Below, piece by piece: positions 27,801 through 35,607 of a stretch of 64,000 bases of DNA. Positions within the stretch are counted from its first letter, which is position 1; every line of letters begins with the position of its first letter. A program made the position numbers and the translations under genes. Source of the stretch: an uncultured Paracoccaceae bacterium (GTDB lineage: Bacteria; Pseudomonadota; Alphaproteobacteria; Rhodobacterales; Rhodobacteraceae); assembly GCA_951812615.1 (NCBI GenBank), contig CATOSU010000014.1, positions 55,921 through 119,920 of the forward strand, written 5' to 3'. The notes below the pieces were generated by a model. It was given only the letters and a program-made list of their open reading frames with translations, made no database searches and was not told where the DNA came from.

Positions 27801-28730
27801 ATGGTTTGTCTCACGATCCTGAAGCTTGCACGGATGACCCTTGTTGTCGCGATCGCAGCGCTGACGCTGGCGCTGACCTCGGCCACGCTGGCGCTGGTTG
27901 CGAACCTGTCGGTGTTCGGGGCCGGCGCGGCGGTCGGCCTGATGATCGGGTCCAATCTGGCATTCGGACTGGTCGTGGGTGGCTTTGTCGCCACCAAGGT
28001 TTCGCTGCACGACCTGCAGGCCTGTCTGGGCCGGGTTCTGCCGGGGGCGTCGCGCTGTCGTGGGATTGCCCGGCAACTGGTCACCGTCAGCTCGACGGCG
28101 GTCCTGCTGATGAGCGCCGCCTTTGCAGCAGGGATGACGGCGGTGGCCACATCCGGGATCCCGTTTGTCGGCGCCGGTGCGCTGGCGGCCTATATTGCCC
28201 TGCTGGTGGCGATCACCGTGCTGTTTGCCTTCCTGTTGGTCCTGATCGGGCGGCTGGAGGCCTGTGTGCGGGCCTTTGCCGCCCCGCCGCCGCCTGTGCG
28301 GGTGGTACCGCGGCAGGCCGCCGGCGTCGCGCTGGCGTCGCTGCGATGCCGGGGCGCTCAGCGCAGCTGCGCCGACAATCAGATGGTCCGCGGCAAGGCG
28401 ACCGGCGTGACCGGCTGGTTCGAAGTGACGGCCCGGTGCGCCGTGGTGGTCATGGCCGATACCGGCACCGACCCGATCACGTCGATTACCGGGGATGTAT
28501 CGCTGGCTGATGGCACGCTGATGCCGCTTGATCCCAAGGATGTGATTGCGCCGGCAACCGCCCGGACCCGGTTTGGCGAAGATGCCTGGGTGGTTCTGGT
28601 CGAACCGGCCAGGCTGAACGCCGCAGGTCTGCCGGTACCGCCGGCGCCCAACAATCAGATCATGGTGCGGATGCTGATCCAGCAGGGAACAGCGATGAAG
28701 CAGGTGGAAAGCTGGCTGACAATCCTGTGA
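27801..28730 (+). CDS. Unknown membrane protein
   Basis: A 309-residue protein without a recognised family. The N-terminal half has about four hydrophobic helices (roughly 10-35, 42-65, 95-120, 125-150), and the C-terminal half (about 165-309) is soluble and probably cytoplasmic, beginning with a Pro-rich linker APPPPVRVVP. The ATG at 27801 has GGAGG upstream. It stands alone next to the IS3 element. No function is inferred. Confidence 0.65.
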   Translation: MVCLTILKLARMTLVVAIAALTLALTSATLALVANLSVFGAGAAVGLMIGSNLAFGLVVGGFVATKVSLHDLQACLGRVLPGASRCRGIARQLVTVSSTAVLLMSAAFAAGMTAVATSGIPFVGAGALAAYIALLVAITVLFAFLLVLIGRLEACVRAFAAPPPPVRVVPRQAAGVALASLRCRGAQRSCADNQMVRGKATGVTGWFEVTARCAVVVMADTGTDPITSITGDVSLADGTLMPLDPKDVIAPATARTRFGEDAWVVLVEPARLNAAGLPVPPAPNNQIMVRMLIQQGTAMKQVESWLTIL

Positions 28731-28760
28731 CCGCGGTCGCGCGCTTCTGCGCCACCGATT

Positions 28761-29189
28761 TCAGGGCATCCGTGGAACGGAATGCCACCAGATCCGCACG
28801 GTGGTGGCCAGCCCGCCGGGTTCGAACTCGGCCTCCAGCAACCCGTCCAGTTCCATCCGCGGCAGCGGGTCGCCGGGCTTGCGGTCCGGCAGGCCGGTGC
28901 CGGTGGATTTGGCCCAGATCGCGAACAGCTCTTCCGAGGCCACCTGATAGCTGACATTCCAGTGCCCGACGCCGCCGGTTTCGGTTTCCGCCAGCACCCG
29001 CACCCGCATGCGGATGTCTTCCTGCAGCTTGATCCGGTCCCAGTACGCGGCCAGCTCGACCGGGCCGGTCTGAACCTGAAACGGGGTGTTCCAGTATTTT
29101 CCGTCCGGCACGAACAGCTGTGTGAACCCTTCGGAATCCTGAGCCTCCCAGACCCGTTTGTAGGCGGCCATGAAATCGGCAATCGGCAT
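28761..29189 (-). CDS. NTF2-like (SnoaL-type) protein
   Basis: A 142-residue protein of the NTF2-like/SnoaL fold, judged from the N-terminal helix DFMAAYKRVWEAQDSEGFTQLF followed by alternating strands ending in TTVRIWWHSV. Members serve as small-molecule isomerases or as binding domains. Key catalytic residues cannot be assigned. The ATG at 29189 overlaps the dnaB stop and has GGAG upstream, so it is translated with dnaB. Confidence 0.65.
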   Translation of the reverse strand: MPIADFMAAYKRVWEAQDSEGFTQLFVPDGKYWNTPFQVQTGPVELAAYWDRIKLQEDIRMRVRVLAETETGGVGHWNVSYQVASEELFAIWAKSTGTGLPDRKPGDPLPRMELDGLLEAEFEPGGLATTVRIWWHSVPRMP

Positions 29190-30682
29190 CAGAAATCTCC
29201 GTCCTGTCCCTGTTGCCACGGCCGTGCAAGGTTGCCAAAGCGGGTGAACTGGCCCTCGAAGCTCAGTTCGACCGTGCCGATTGGGCCGTGCCGCTGTTTG
29301 CCGATGATCACCTCTGCCTTGCCGTGCAGCCGTTCCATGCGTTCCTGCCAGGCGGCCATTTCATCCAGCCGGTCGTCCGAGGGTTTTTCCCGCTCTGCGT
29401 AATATTCTTCGCGGAACACGAACATCACCACGTCGGCATCCTGTTCGATGGACCCGGATTCGCGCAGATCCGAAAGCTGCGGGCGCTTGTCGTCGCGGTT
29501 TTCGACCTGACGGGACAGCTGCGAAAGCGCGACCACCGGAATGTCCAGCTCCTTGGCGATCGCCTTCAAACCCTGCGTGATCTCGGACACCTCGTTCACG
29601 CGGCTGTCCTTGGCCGTGGCCGGACGGACCAGCTGCAGGTAGTCGACGATCAGGCAATCCAGCCCGTAAGTGCGTTTCAGCCGTCGCGCCCGGGCCGCCA
29701 GCTGGCTGATCGGCAGGGCCGGGGTGTCGTCGATATAAAGCGGGCAGGCTTCCAGCGTTTTGGCCGCGTCGACAAATTTGCGGAACTCGCCTTCGGTCAT
29801 GTCGCCGCGGCGGATCTGTTCGGACGGGACTTCGCTGGCTTCCGACAGGATCCGCGCGGCCAGCTGCTCGGCGCTCATTTCCAGCGAAAAGAAGCCGACA
29901 ACGCCGCCATCCACCGCGCCCTCGCTGCCATCGGGCAGGGCGCCACGGCTGTAGGTCTTGGCGATGTTGAACGCGATGTTTGTCGCCAGAGAGGTCTTGC
30001 CCATCGACGGGCGCCCGGCAAGGATCAGCAGGTCAGACCGGTGCAGCCCGCCCAGCTTCTTGTCCATGTCAATGAGCCCGGTGGAGATGCCAGCCAGCCC
30101 GCCGTCCCGCTGATAGGCCGCGTTGGCGACATTAACAGCGTCGGTTACGGCCTTGAGAAAGCTTTGAAATCCGCTTTCAGACTGACCCTGTTCGCTGAGC
30201 TGGTAGAGCTTTTGTTCGGCCTCGACGATCTGTTCCTTGGGTTCGGAGGCCACGTCGACGCGCGCGGCCTGGGCGCTGATGTCCCGGCCCAGCCCGATCA
30301 GTTCGCGCCGGATCGCCAGATCATAGATCATCTGGGCATAGTCGCGCGCCGCAAAGGCGCTGATCGCGGCGCCGGCCAGACGGGCCAGATAGGCCGGGCC
30401 ACCCAGCTCTTTCAGCCCGTCATCGTCTTCCATGAACGCCTTGAGCGTCACCGGCGAAGCCAGCTGGTTGCGCGCGATGCGCGACGAGGCGATCTCGAAG
30501 ATCCGGGAATGGACCGGGTCGAAGAAATGCTGCGGGCCGATCAGGCTGGCGACGCGGTCAAAGACTTCGTTGTTGGTCAGGATCGCGCCCAGCAACTGCT
30601 GTTCGGCCTCCACCGAATGCGGCATCGTATCGGTGTTTCCTGCCTCGATCTGTGTCGCATTCAGCCCTGCGATCTGGTTCAT
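29189..30682 (-). CDS. dnaB: Replicative DNA helicase
   Basis: A 497-residue hexameric 5'-3' helicase of the replisome. The N-terminal DnaG-interacting domain starts PHSVEAEQQLLGAIL, and the RecA-like domain has Walker A GRPSMGKT (223-230), Walker B CLIVDYLQL and the arginine-finger region near LSQLSRQVENR. No intein or insertion is seen. The ATG at 30682 is chosen since the preceding part is not DnaB-like. The 221-bp gap to pyrE (30683-30903) probably contains its promoter; nothing specific was recognised there. Confidence 0.96.
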   Translation of the reverse strand: MNQIAGLNATQIEAGNTDTMPHSVEAEQQLLGAILTNNEVFDRVASLIGPQHFFDPVHSRIFEIASSRIARNQLASPVTLKAFMEDDDGLKELGGPAYLARLAGAAISAFAARDYAQMIYDLAIRRELIGLGRDISAQAARVDVASEPKEQIVEAEQKLYQLSEQGQSESGFQSFLKAVTDAVNVANAAYQRDGGLAGISTGLIDMDKKLGGLHRSDLLILAGRPSMGKTSLATNIAFNIAKTYSRGALPDGSEGAVDGGVVGFFSLEMSAEQLAARILSEASEVPSEQIRRGDMTEGEFRKFVDAAKTLEACPLYIDDTPALPISQLAARARRLKRTYGLDCLIVDYLQLVRPATAKDSRVNEVSEITQGLKAIAKELDIPVVALSQLSRQVENRDDKRPQLSDLRESGSIEQDADVVMFVFREEYYAEREKPSDDRLDEMAAWQERMERLHGKAEVIIGKQRHGPIGTVELSFEGQFTRFGNLARPWQQGQDGDF

Positions 30683-30903
30683 GCCTGCCCCCCGGTTCCT
30701 TTTCGGGTTTCTTAGATGACGATTGTGTAACGGGCTATCGGCATAACTCGGTGGATTACCGGGAGGAAAAGCAAAGGCACTCCGCTGTTCCAAACCGGAA
30801 ACCTCCACATCTGGAAGTGGCCGTTAGCTGTCCTACCAAATCTAGAGCAATCAGTGATTCTGTGGAAGGGTTTTCCACATTTTGCCCTGCGATCCATCCC
30901 CGG

Positions 30904-31578
30904 CTATTTTCGGGCCTCCTGCCAGGCCCGCGGCGCGTTCAGAAAAGCTTCGACCTCGCTCAGGGTTGCGGCGTCGAAAGCGCCGGAGGCGCGGGCTTCG
31001 GCCAGCACGTCCCACCATGTGCACAGGTGATGCAGCGCAACCCCGTGATCGCCCAGCGTTTTGATGGTTTCCGGGAAGATGCCGTAATAGAAAATCACCG
31101 CCGTGTGCGCGCAGCTTGCGCCGGTGTCGCGGATGGCGTCGACGAAGCTCAGCTTCGAGCCGCCATCGGTGGTCAGGTCTTCGACCAGCAAAACACGCTC
31201 GCCCTCGTGTATCGCGCCCTCGATGCGGGCGTTGCGGCCATAGCCCTTGGGTTTTTTGCGCACATAGGTCATCGGCAGGCCCATGCGTTCGGCCACCAGC
31301 GCGGCAAAGGGGATGCCGGCGGTTTCACCGCCGGCGATGTTGTCGAAAGCTTCGAACCCGGCATTGCGCATCACCGTGACGGTCAGGAAATCCATCAGGG
31401 TCGAGCGGATCCGGGGGTAGGAGATCAGCCTGCGGCAGTCGATATAGGTCGGCGAAGGCAGGCCCGAGGCCAGCGTGAACGGCTCGGTGGCGTTGAAATG
31501 CACCGCTTTGATTTCCAGCAGCATCCGCGCGGTCAGGCGGGCCATCTCTTTGGCGGAAGGGTAGGAGGAGGGTATCAT
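30904..31578 (-). CDS. pyrE: Orotate phosphoribosyltransferase
   Basis: A 224-residue enzyme that converts orotate and PRPP to OMP in pyrimidine synthesis. The PRPP loop is [11 protein letters not shown] (132-142), and [17 protein letters not shown] contains the catalytic lysine region. The start at 31578 is near the first conserved helix. It follows pyrC on the same strand, with a dispersed repeat in the 85-bp gap. Confidence 0.94.
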   Translation of the reverse strand: MIPSSYPSAKEMARLTARMLLEIKAVHFNATEPFTLASGLPSPTYIDCRRLISYPRIRSTLMDFLTVTVMRNAGFEAFDNIAGGETAGIPFAALVAERMGLPMTYVRKKPKGYGRNARIEGAIHEGERVLLVEDLTTDGGSKLSFVDAIRDTGASCAHTAVIFYYGIFPETIKTLGDHGVALHHLCTWWDVLAEARASGAFDAATLSEVEAFLNAPRAWQEARK

Positions 31579-31610
31579 CGGCAGGCCTTTGCGTGTGGTT
31601 TCGCGGGCGG

Positions 31611-31663
31611 GAGCGAGGGGCCGGCCCCTCGCGCTCCCCGAGGTATTTGGAAACAGAAGAAGA
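31611..31663 (-). repeat. Dispersed TTCTTCTGTTT repeat, copy B
   Basis: Read on the minus strand it begins directly after the pyrC stop with TCTTCTTCTGTTT, then AAATACCTCGGGG, then a hairpin built on GAGGGGCCGGCCCCTC. It separates pyrC from pyrE. The same layout is found at 21901, 41083 and 50835. Confidence 0.75.
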
Positions 31664-32704
31664 TCATGGGGCCTGCCAGAAGACCGGGTAGCCGGGATCG
31701 AAAACGGTGATTGCGCCATCGCCGCTGTCGATCTTTGCCGGAAACACCACGGGCGTGTCAGTGCGGGTCAGCGTGATCCGGTCGGTGTTGGCGGGCAGGC
31801 CGTAAAAGGCGGGACCATGCAGCGAGGTGAAGCCTTCGAGCCGGTCCAGCGCAGCTTCTTCCTCGAACACATGGGCGAGGATGCTGAGCGTGTTGGTGGC
31901 GGTGAAGCAGCCGGCGCAGCCACAGGCGGTTTCCTTCAGCGGGTCCACATGCGGGGCGCTGTCGGTTCCGAGAAAGAAGCGGCTGTCGCCGCCGGTGGCG
32001 GCGGCACGCAGCGCCAGGCGGTGCTCTTCGCGCTTGGCCACGGGCAGGCAGTAATAATGCGGGCGGATGCCGCCGACGAGGATATGGTTGCGGTTGATCA
32101 CCAGATGATGCGTGGTGATCGTGGCGCCGAGCCCGGCCTCGGCGCTTTGCGCGTACTGAACCCCCTGCGCGGTGGTGATATGTTCCATCACCACATGCAG
32201 GTCCGGCGTGGCCCGGCGCAGCGGGTCCAGAACCCGGTCGATGAACACGGCTTCGCGGTCGAAGATGTCGATTTCGGCATCCGTCACCTCGCCATGCACG
32301 CAGAGCGGCAGGCCGATTTCGGCCATCCGCTCCAGCACCGGGCGGACCTTGTCGAAATCGCGCACGCCGCTGGCGGAATTGGTCGTGGCCCCGGCCGGGT
32401 AGAGCTTGACCGCGCGCACCAGCCCGCTGGCATGGGCGGCGGCGACATCGTCAGGATCGGTGTCCTCGGTCAGGTAGAGCGTCATCAGCGGCTCGAACGC
32501 CGCGCCGTCGGGCAACGCGGAAAGGATCCGGTCGCGATAGGCGCCGGCGTCGGCCGCGGTCACCACCGGCGGCACGAGGTTGGGCATGATGATCGCACGG
32601 GCGAAATGGCGGGTGGATTCCGGCAGAACGGCGCGCAGCACGGCGCCGTCGCGCAGGTGCAGGTGCCAGTCGTCGGGGCGGCGGATGGTCAGGGAAACAG
32701 TCAT
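31664..32704 (-). CDS. pyrC: Dihydroorotase
   Basis: A 346-residue type II dihydroorotase (E. coli PyrC class). Zinc ligands His14 and His16 are in [10 protein letters not shown], the carboxylated Lys100 in [14 protein letters not shown], further ligands are in LCVHGEV and [10 protein letters not shown], and the catalytic Asp is in LGTDSAPH. It forms a pyrimidine pair with pyrE. Confidence 0.95.
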   Translation of the reverse strand: MTVSLTIRRPDDWHLHLRDGAVLRAVLPESTRHFARAIIMPNLVPPVVTAADAGAYRDRILSALPDGAAFEPLMTLYLTEDTDPDDVAAAHASGLVRAVKLYPAGATTNSASGVRDFDKVRPVLERMAEIGLPLCVHGEVTDAEIDIFDREAVFIDRVLDPLRRATPDLHVVMEHITTAQGVQYAQSAEAGLGATITTHHLVINRNHILVGGIRPHYYCLPVAKREEHRLALRAAATGGDSRFFLGTDSAPHVDPLKETACGCAGCFTATNTLSILAHVFEEEAALDRLEGFTSLHGPAFYGLPANTDRITLTRTDTPVVFPAKIDSGDGAITVFDPGYPVFWQAP

Positions 32705-32743
32705 GCCCCCCGGCTAGCATAAGGCCGCACAGGGGGCCAGCGG

Positions 32744-33718
32744 TCAGTCGTCCGTGGCGGGTTCGCGGGCAGGCGGCGCGCGGAATTCGCCCTGGGCCGC
32801 CTGATTGCGCAGCTTGCGCAGGCGGCGCCGGAAATAGGGTGCTTTGCGGTCGGTGATCACGTGGCGGCACAGCACATAGCTCAGATAGCGCCGGTCGCCG
32901 GCGTCGAGCCAGGCCAGCAGGCGGCGGAGGTAGTCCAGATTGTCGCGGCGGGCGCGGTAGGCGCGGGCAAACCCGGTCTCGTCCAGCACATCGTCCCCGG
33001 CCTCTTCGATCAGCGGCAGCAGCAGGCCCATCGCTGCCAGCGATTTCTGCAGATCCTCGCCCAGGAAGGGCAGACGCAGCCGCGTGACGTTGGAGCGCTC
33101 GAACAGGGCGGCGTGCATTGCATCGACATCCTGCCGCGGATCGTAAAGGACGAAACCGCGGTCGGCGGCGTCCAGCATGTCCGGTGCATAGCCGAACCGG
33201 TCGGTGAAATTCAGCCGGCGGGCCTGGGGATAGCGCGGGTCCCATTCCGTCATCCGCGGATCCATCGTGGCGTGGGGCTGAATGACGACCACGGTGGCCC
33301 CGGGCGCGGCCACGGAGAACGCGGCAGCGGCATAGCCCCCGGCGCCGGCACCGTAGAATACGACGCGGTCGAAATCCTCGAAAAAGCCGTCATCGATCAG
33401 CCGGTCGAAATATCCGTACACCCGGGCATCGCGGAACCACGACTGGGTGTCGGACAGGATCGCCAGATGCGACCAGCCGGCAGACACGACCAGTTCGTGA
33501 CCGATGGGCCGGCATTTGTCACCGGCGGCGCGGATGGTGTCGATGGCTTCGAAAGTAACCAGCAGCGTGCGGCCGGCCTCGACAAAGGCGGCGAAATGGG
33601 TGTCGTTCAGCGGCTGAAAGGCACCATGCTCTTCGGCAAGGTCCTCGATCGCGCGCTTCCATTCCTCCAGACCGAGGTCCTGATAGGAGGTGTCAACGCT
33701 GTTTTGCACGTCCTGCAT
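32744..33718 (-). CDS. Alpha/beta-hydrolase-like protein with altered nucleophile elbow
   Basis: A 324-residue protein of unknown function. Residues 119-140 resemble the nucleophile elbow of an alpha/beta hydrolase, but the motif reads GAGAGG (123-128), with Ala where the nucleophilic Ser should be, so hydrolase activity is doubtful. The C-terminus is rich in Arg and Lys (FRRRLRKLRNQ) and may contact nucleic acid or membrane. It stands next to the glycosyltransferase cluster on the same strand and could belong to it. Similar proteins have been labelled PAPS reductase in databases without visible support here. Confidence 0.6.
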   Translation of the reverse strand: MQDVQNSVDTSYQDLGLEEWKRAIEDLAEEHGAFQPLNDTHFAAFVEAGRTLLVTFEAIDTIRAAGDKCRPIGHELVVSAGWSHLAILSDTQSWFRDARVYGYFDRLIDDGFFEDFDRVVFYGAGAGGYAAAAFSVAAPGATVVVIQPHATMDPRMTEWDPRYPQARRLNFTDRFGYAPDMLDAADRGFVLYDPRQDVDAMHAALFERSNVTRLRLPFLGEDLQKSLAAMGLLLPLIEEAGDDVLDETGFARAYRARRDNLDYLRRLLAWLDAGDRRYLSYVLCRHVITDRKAPYFRRRLRKLRNQAAQGEFRAPPAREPATDD

Positions 33719-33815
33719 GTGGCATTCCTCAACGCTCCGGCCACTTGTGGGCCGGTTTCTGCAGGTCCATCGCTACGGGCCGAATGCGGCCAAAGTTGGA
33801 AAATGTCGTGAGGGT

Positions 33816-34871
33816 TTATGGCGTGCTGTCGTTCTTTGCCCGCGCCCGCAGCCCGTAATTCACCAGCTGACGCGACTGTTCGCGCGTCACCGGTTGCGAT
33901 GGCGGGGTCATCAGCAGCCGGCCAAAAAGCGCGCGGAAAGGCTCTTTCAGCATCAGGTCCTGAAACCGGGTTTTGCGCCACGCCACTGCGTCGCGGTGCA
34001 GGTTCTGCAGGGTGTCGTCGGCGTGCAGCCGCGCCAGATGCGGGGCGGCCAGCGGTTTCATCCGGTGAATGGAAGTGTCGGTTTCGGTGTTGAAATTCCG
34101 CTCGACCCAGTAATCGACGCCAAGGATATGGTCGCTGTGCACCGCGCGCCCGCGGTCGGCCTTCAGAACATAGCTTTCCTTGGCGCCCAGCGGGTAGTGG
34201 TTGAGCTGAACATGCCGGTAATTCGACCGGCCATAATCGGAAAAGATCCGCCGCGTCTTGAACTGCTGGGACAGGACCCGGCCTTCACCGTCGAACCACA
34301 TGGCGTCGTCCAGCCGGGATTTGTCCGGGCTGCGCGGGCGGTGCACGCCGACCTTTTCGTAGATCCCGTCATTGCGGTAGAGGGTTTTGAACATGGCGCT
34401 GCGCCAGGGCCAGAACATGGCAGCCGGTGCGCAGCGGACGAAGCTGTCGAGCACCGGCGCGTCTTCGAATTCGATCACGTCGGCATTGCCGAACAACCGC
34501 CATGTCAGCGTGATCGCCGTGGCCCGGGGCAGCGCGGCCAGCAGGGCGGGCAGGGTGCCGTCACCGGCGTGGATGTTCACGAATTCATCGACGTCCAGCG
34601 CAAGGATCCAGTCGGCGCCGCGCACGATATCGAGCTTTTCCGCCGCTTTTAGCGCGGTGAACTGAATGCCGCGCTGATCATAGGGGCCGTCATTGCGCAG
34701 ATGGGTGACCTCGCCCATGTCCTGCAACCGGTCAAGCATCCTGTCGGTGCCATCCTGGCAATCGTTGGAGAAGATCAGGAAATCGGTAAACCCGACCGCG
34801 CGGTGATGCGCCAGCCATTCCAGAAGAAACGCCGCTTCGTTTCGGACGGTCATAATGGCAAGAAATTTCAA
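33816..34871 (-). CDS. Family 2 glycosyltransferase (Glyco_tranf_2_4 type)
   Basis: A 351-residue glycosyltransferase with a GT-A fold. The N-terminus FLAIMTVRNEAAFLLEW is the nucleotide-sugar-binding strand, and the DxD metal site is D93-V-D95 in LALDVDEFVNI. No membrane helix is seen, so it is probably cytoplasmic. The best start is TTG 34871, four bases behind the stop of the FkbM gene, where GGTAAGG serves as ribosome site. Its first 50 residues closely resemble those of the proteins at 35608 and 38623. Confidence 0.82.
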   Translation of the reverse strand: MKFLAIMTVRNEAAFLLEWLAHHRAVGFTDFLIFSNDCQDGTDRMLDRLQDMGEVTHLRNDGPYDQRGIQFTALKAAEKLDIVRGADWILALDVDEFVNIHAGDGTLPALLAALPRATAITLTWRLFGNADVIEFEDAPVLDSFVRCAPAAMFWPWRSAMFKTLYRNDGIYEKVGVHRPRSPDKSRLDDAMWFDGEGRVLSQQFKTRRIFSDYGRSNYRHVQLNHYPLGAKESYVLKADRGRAVHSDHILGVDYWVERNFNTETDTSIHRMKPLAAPHLARLHADDTLQNLHRDAVAWRKTRFQDLMLKEPFRALFGRLLMTPPSQPVTREQSRQLVNYGLRARAKNDSTP

Positions 34872-34875
34872 TGCC

Positions 34876-35604
34876 TTACCATCCCCGCCTAAAGCAGACG
34901 ACCTTGGTGTTCGATCGGCGCGGATAATAAATCAGACCGGCATCCATCATCGCTTGGAACACAGAGCGGACGCCTTCGGAGCCGATCCATTGCGGATGCA
35001 GTTCCACCACGGCCACCCGTACGGACGACAGGTTCAGCGCCGGGATCACCTGAACCTCGGCCCCTTCGATGTCGCAGATCAGAACGGTCGGTTTGATCCG
35101 CACGGCTTCTGCCTTGGCGTTGCGGATCTCCACGTTTTCTTCGGAAACGATGCCGGTTCCGTCCTTGCGATCCAACGAGGAGGACAGGAAGTTCCGCCGC
35201 ACGTAGAACGTCGCCTGTCCCTTTCGCGGGCCCAGCAGGGCGTGGTTGACATCGGCATTGGTGATGCCGTTCGCCTCATGCACGCGCCGGATATAGGGGA
35301 TGAGTGTCGGGTTTGCCTCAAAGCTGTGAACCGCGCCGTTTCGGCATCGTTTGGCGGCCAGGGTTGAAATAAACCCGATGCCGCCACCCAGCTCCATCAC
35401 CGTGTCATCATCGTTGACGACGCGCGCAATGGCTTCGGCCTCTTTACGTTCGTAAGTGTTGTTGCACAGCGCCCCGAGGATACGGTGCGTGAGGATTGCC
35501 GGATCCTTCGGAAACCGGACTCCGCGCGATTTCAGGTAACCCCCGGCGGGGATGCTGCCGTCCTTGCCGGTTGGCCCGGTGCCGGGGGCTGCGTCCTGAT
35601 CCAA
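34876..35604 (-). CDS. FkbM family methyltransferase
   Basis: A 242-residue SAM-dependent methyltransferase of the FkbM family. The SAM motif DTVMELGGGIGFISTLAA and the FkbM-typical VLICDIEGAEVQVIP and VAVVELHPQW are present. Such enzymes often O-methylate sugars or glycan ends. The start is probably TTG 35604, three bases behind the stop of the upstream gene with GGAGAG before it. Its position inside a glycosyltransferase run supports a sugar substrate, but this is inference. Confidence 0.82.
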   Translation of the reverse strand: MDQDAAPGTGPTGKDGSIPAGGYLKSRGVRFPKDPAILTHRILGALCNNTYERKEAEAIARVVNDDDTVMELGGGIGFISTLAAKRCRNGAVHSFEANPTLIPYIRRVHEANGITNADVNHALLGPRKGQATFYVRRNFLSSSLDRKDGTGIVSEENVEIRNAKAEAVRIKPTVLICDIEGAEVQVIPALNLSSVRVAVVELHPQWIGSEGVRSVFQAMMDAGLIYYPRRSNTKVVCFRRGW

Positions 35605-35607
35605 TCC

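Noticed and set aside
33719..33815. A small gene between the hydrolase-like and glycosyltransferase genes
   Set aside because: No frame with a start, ribosome site and plausible composition fits in the 97-bp gap.
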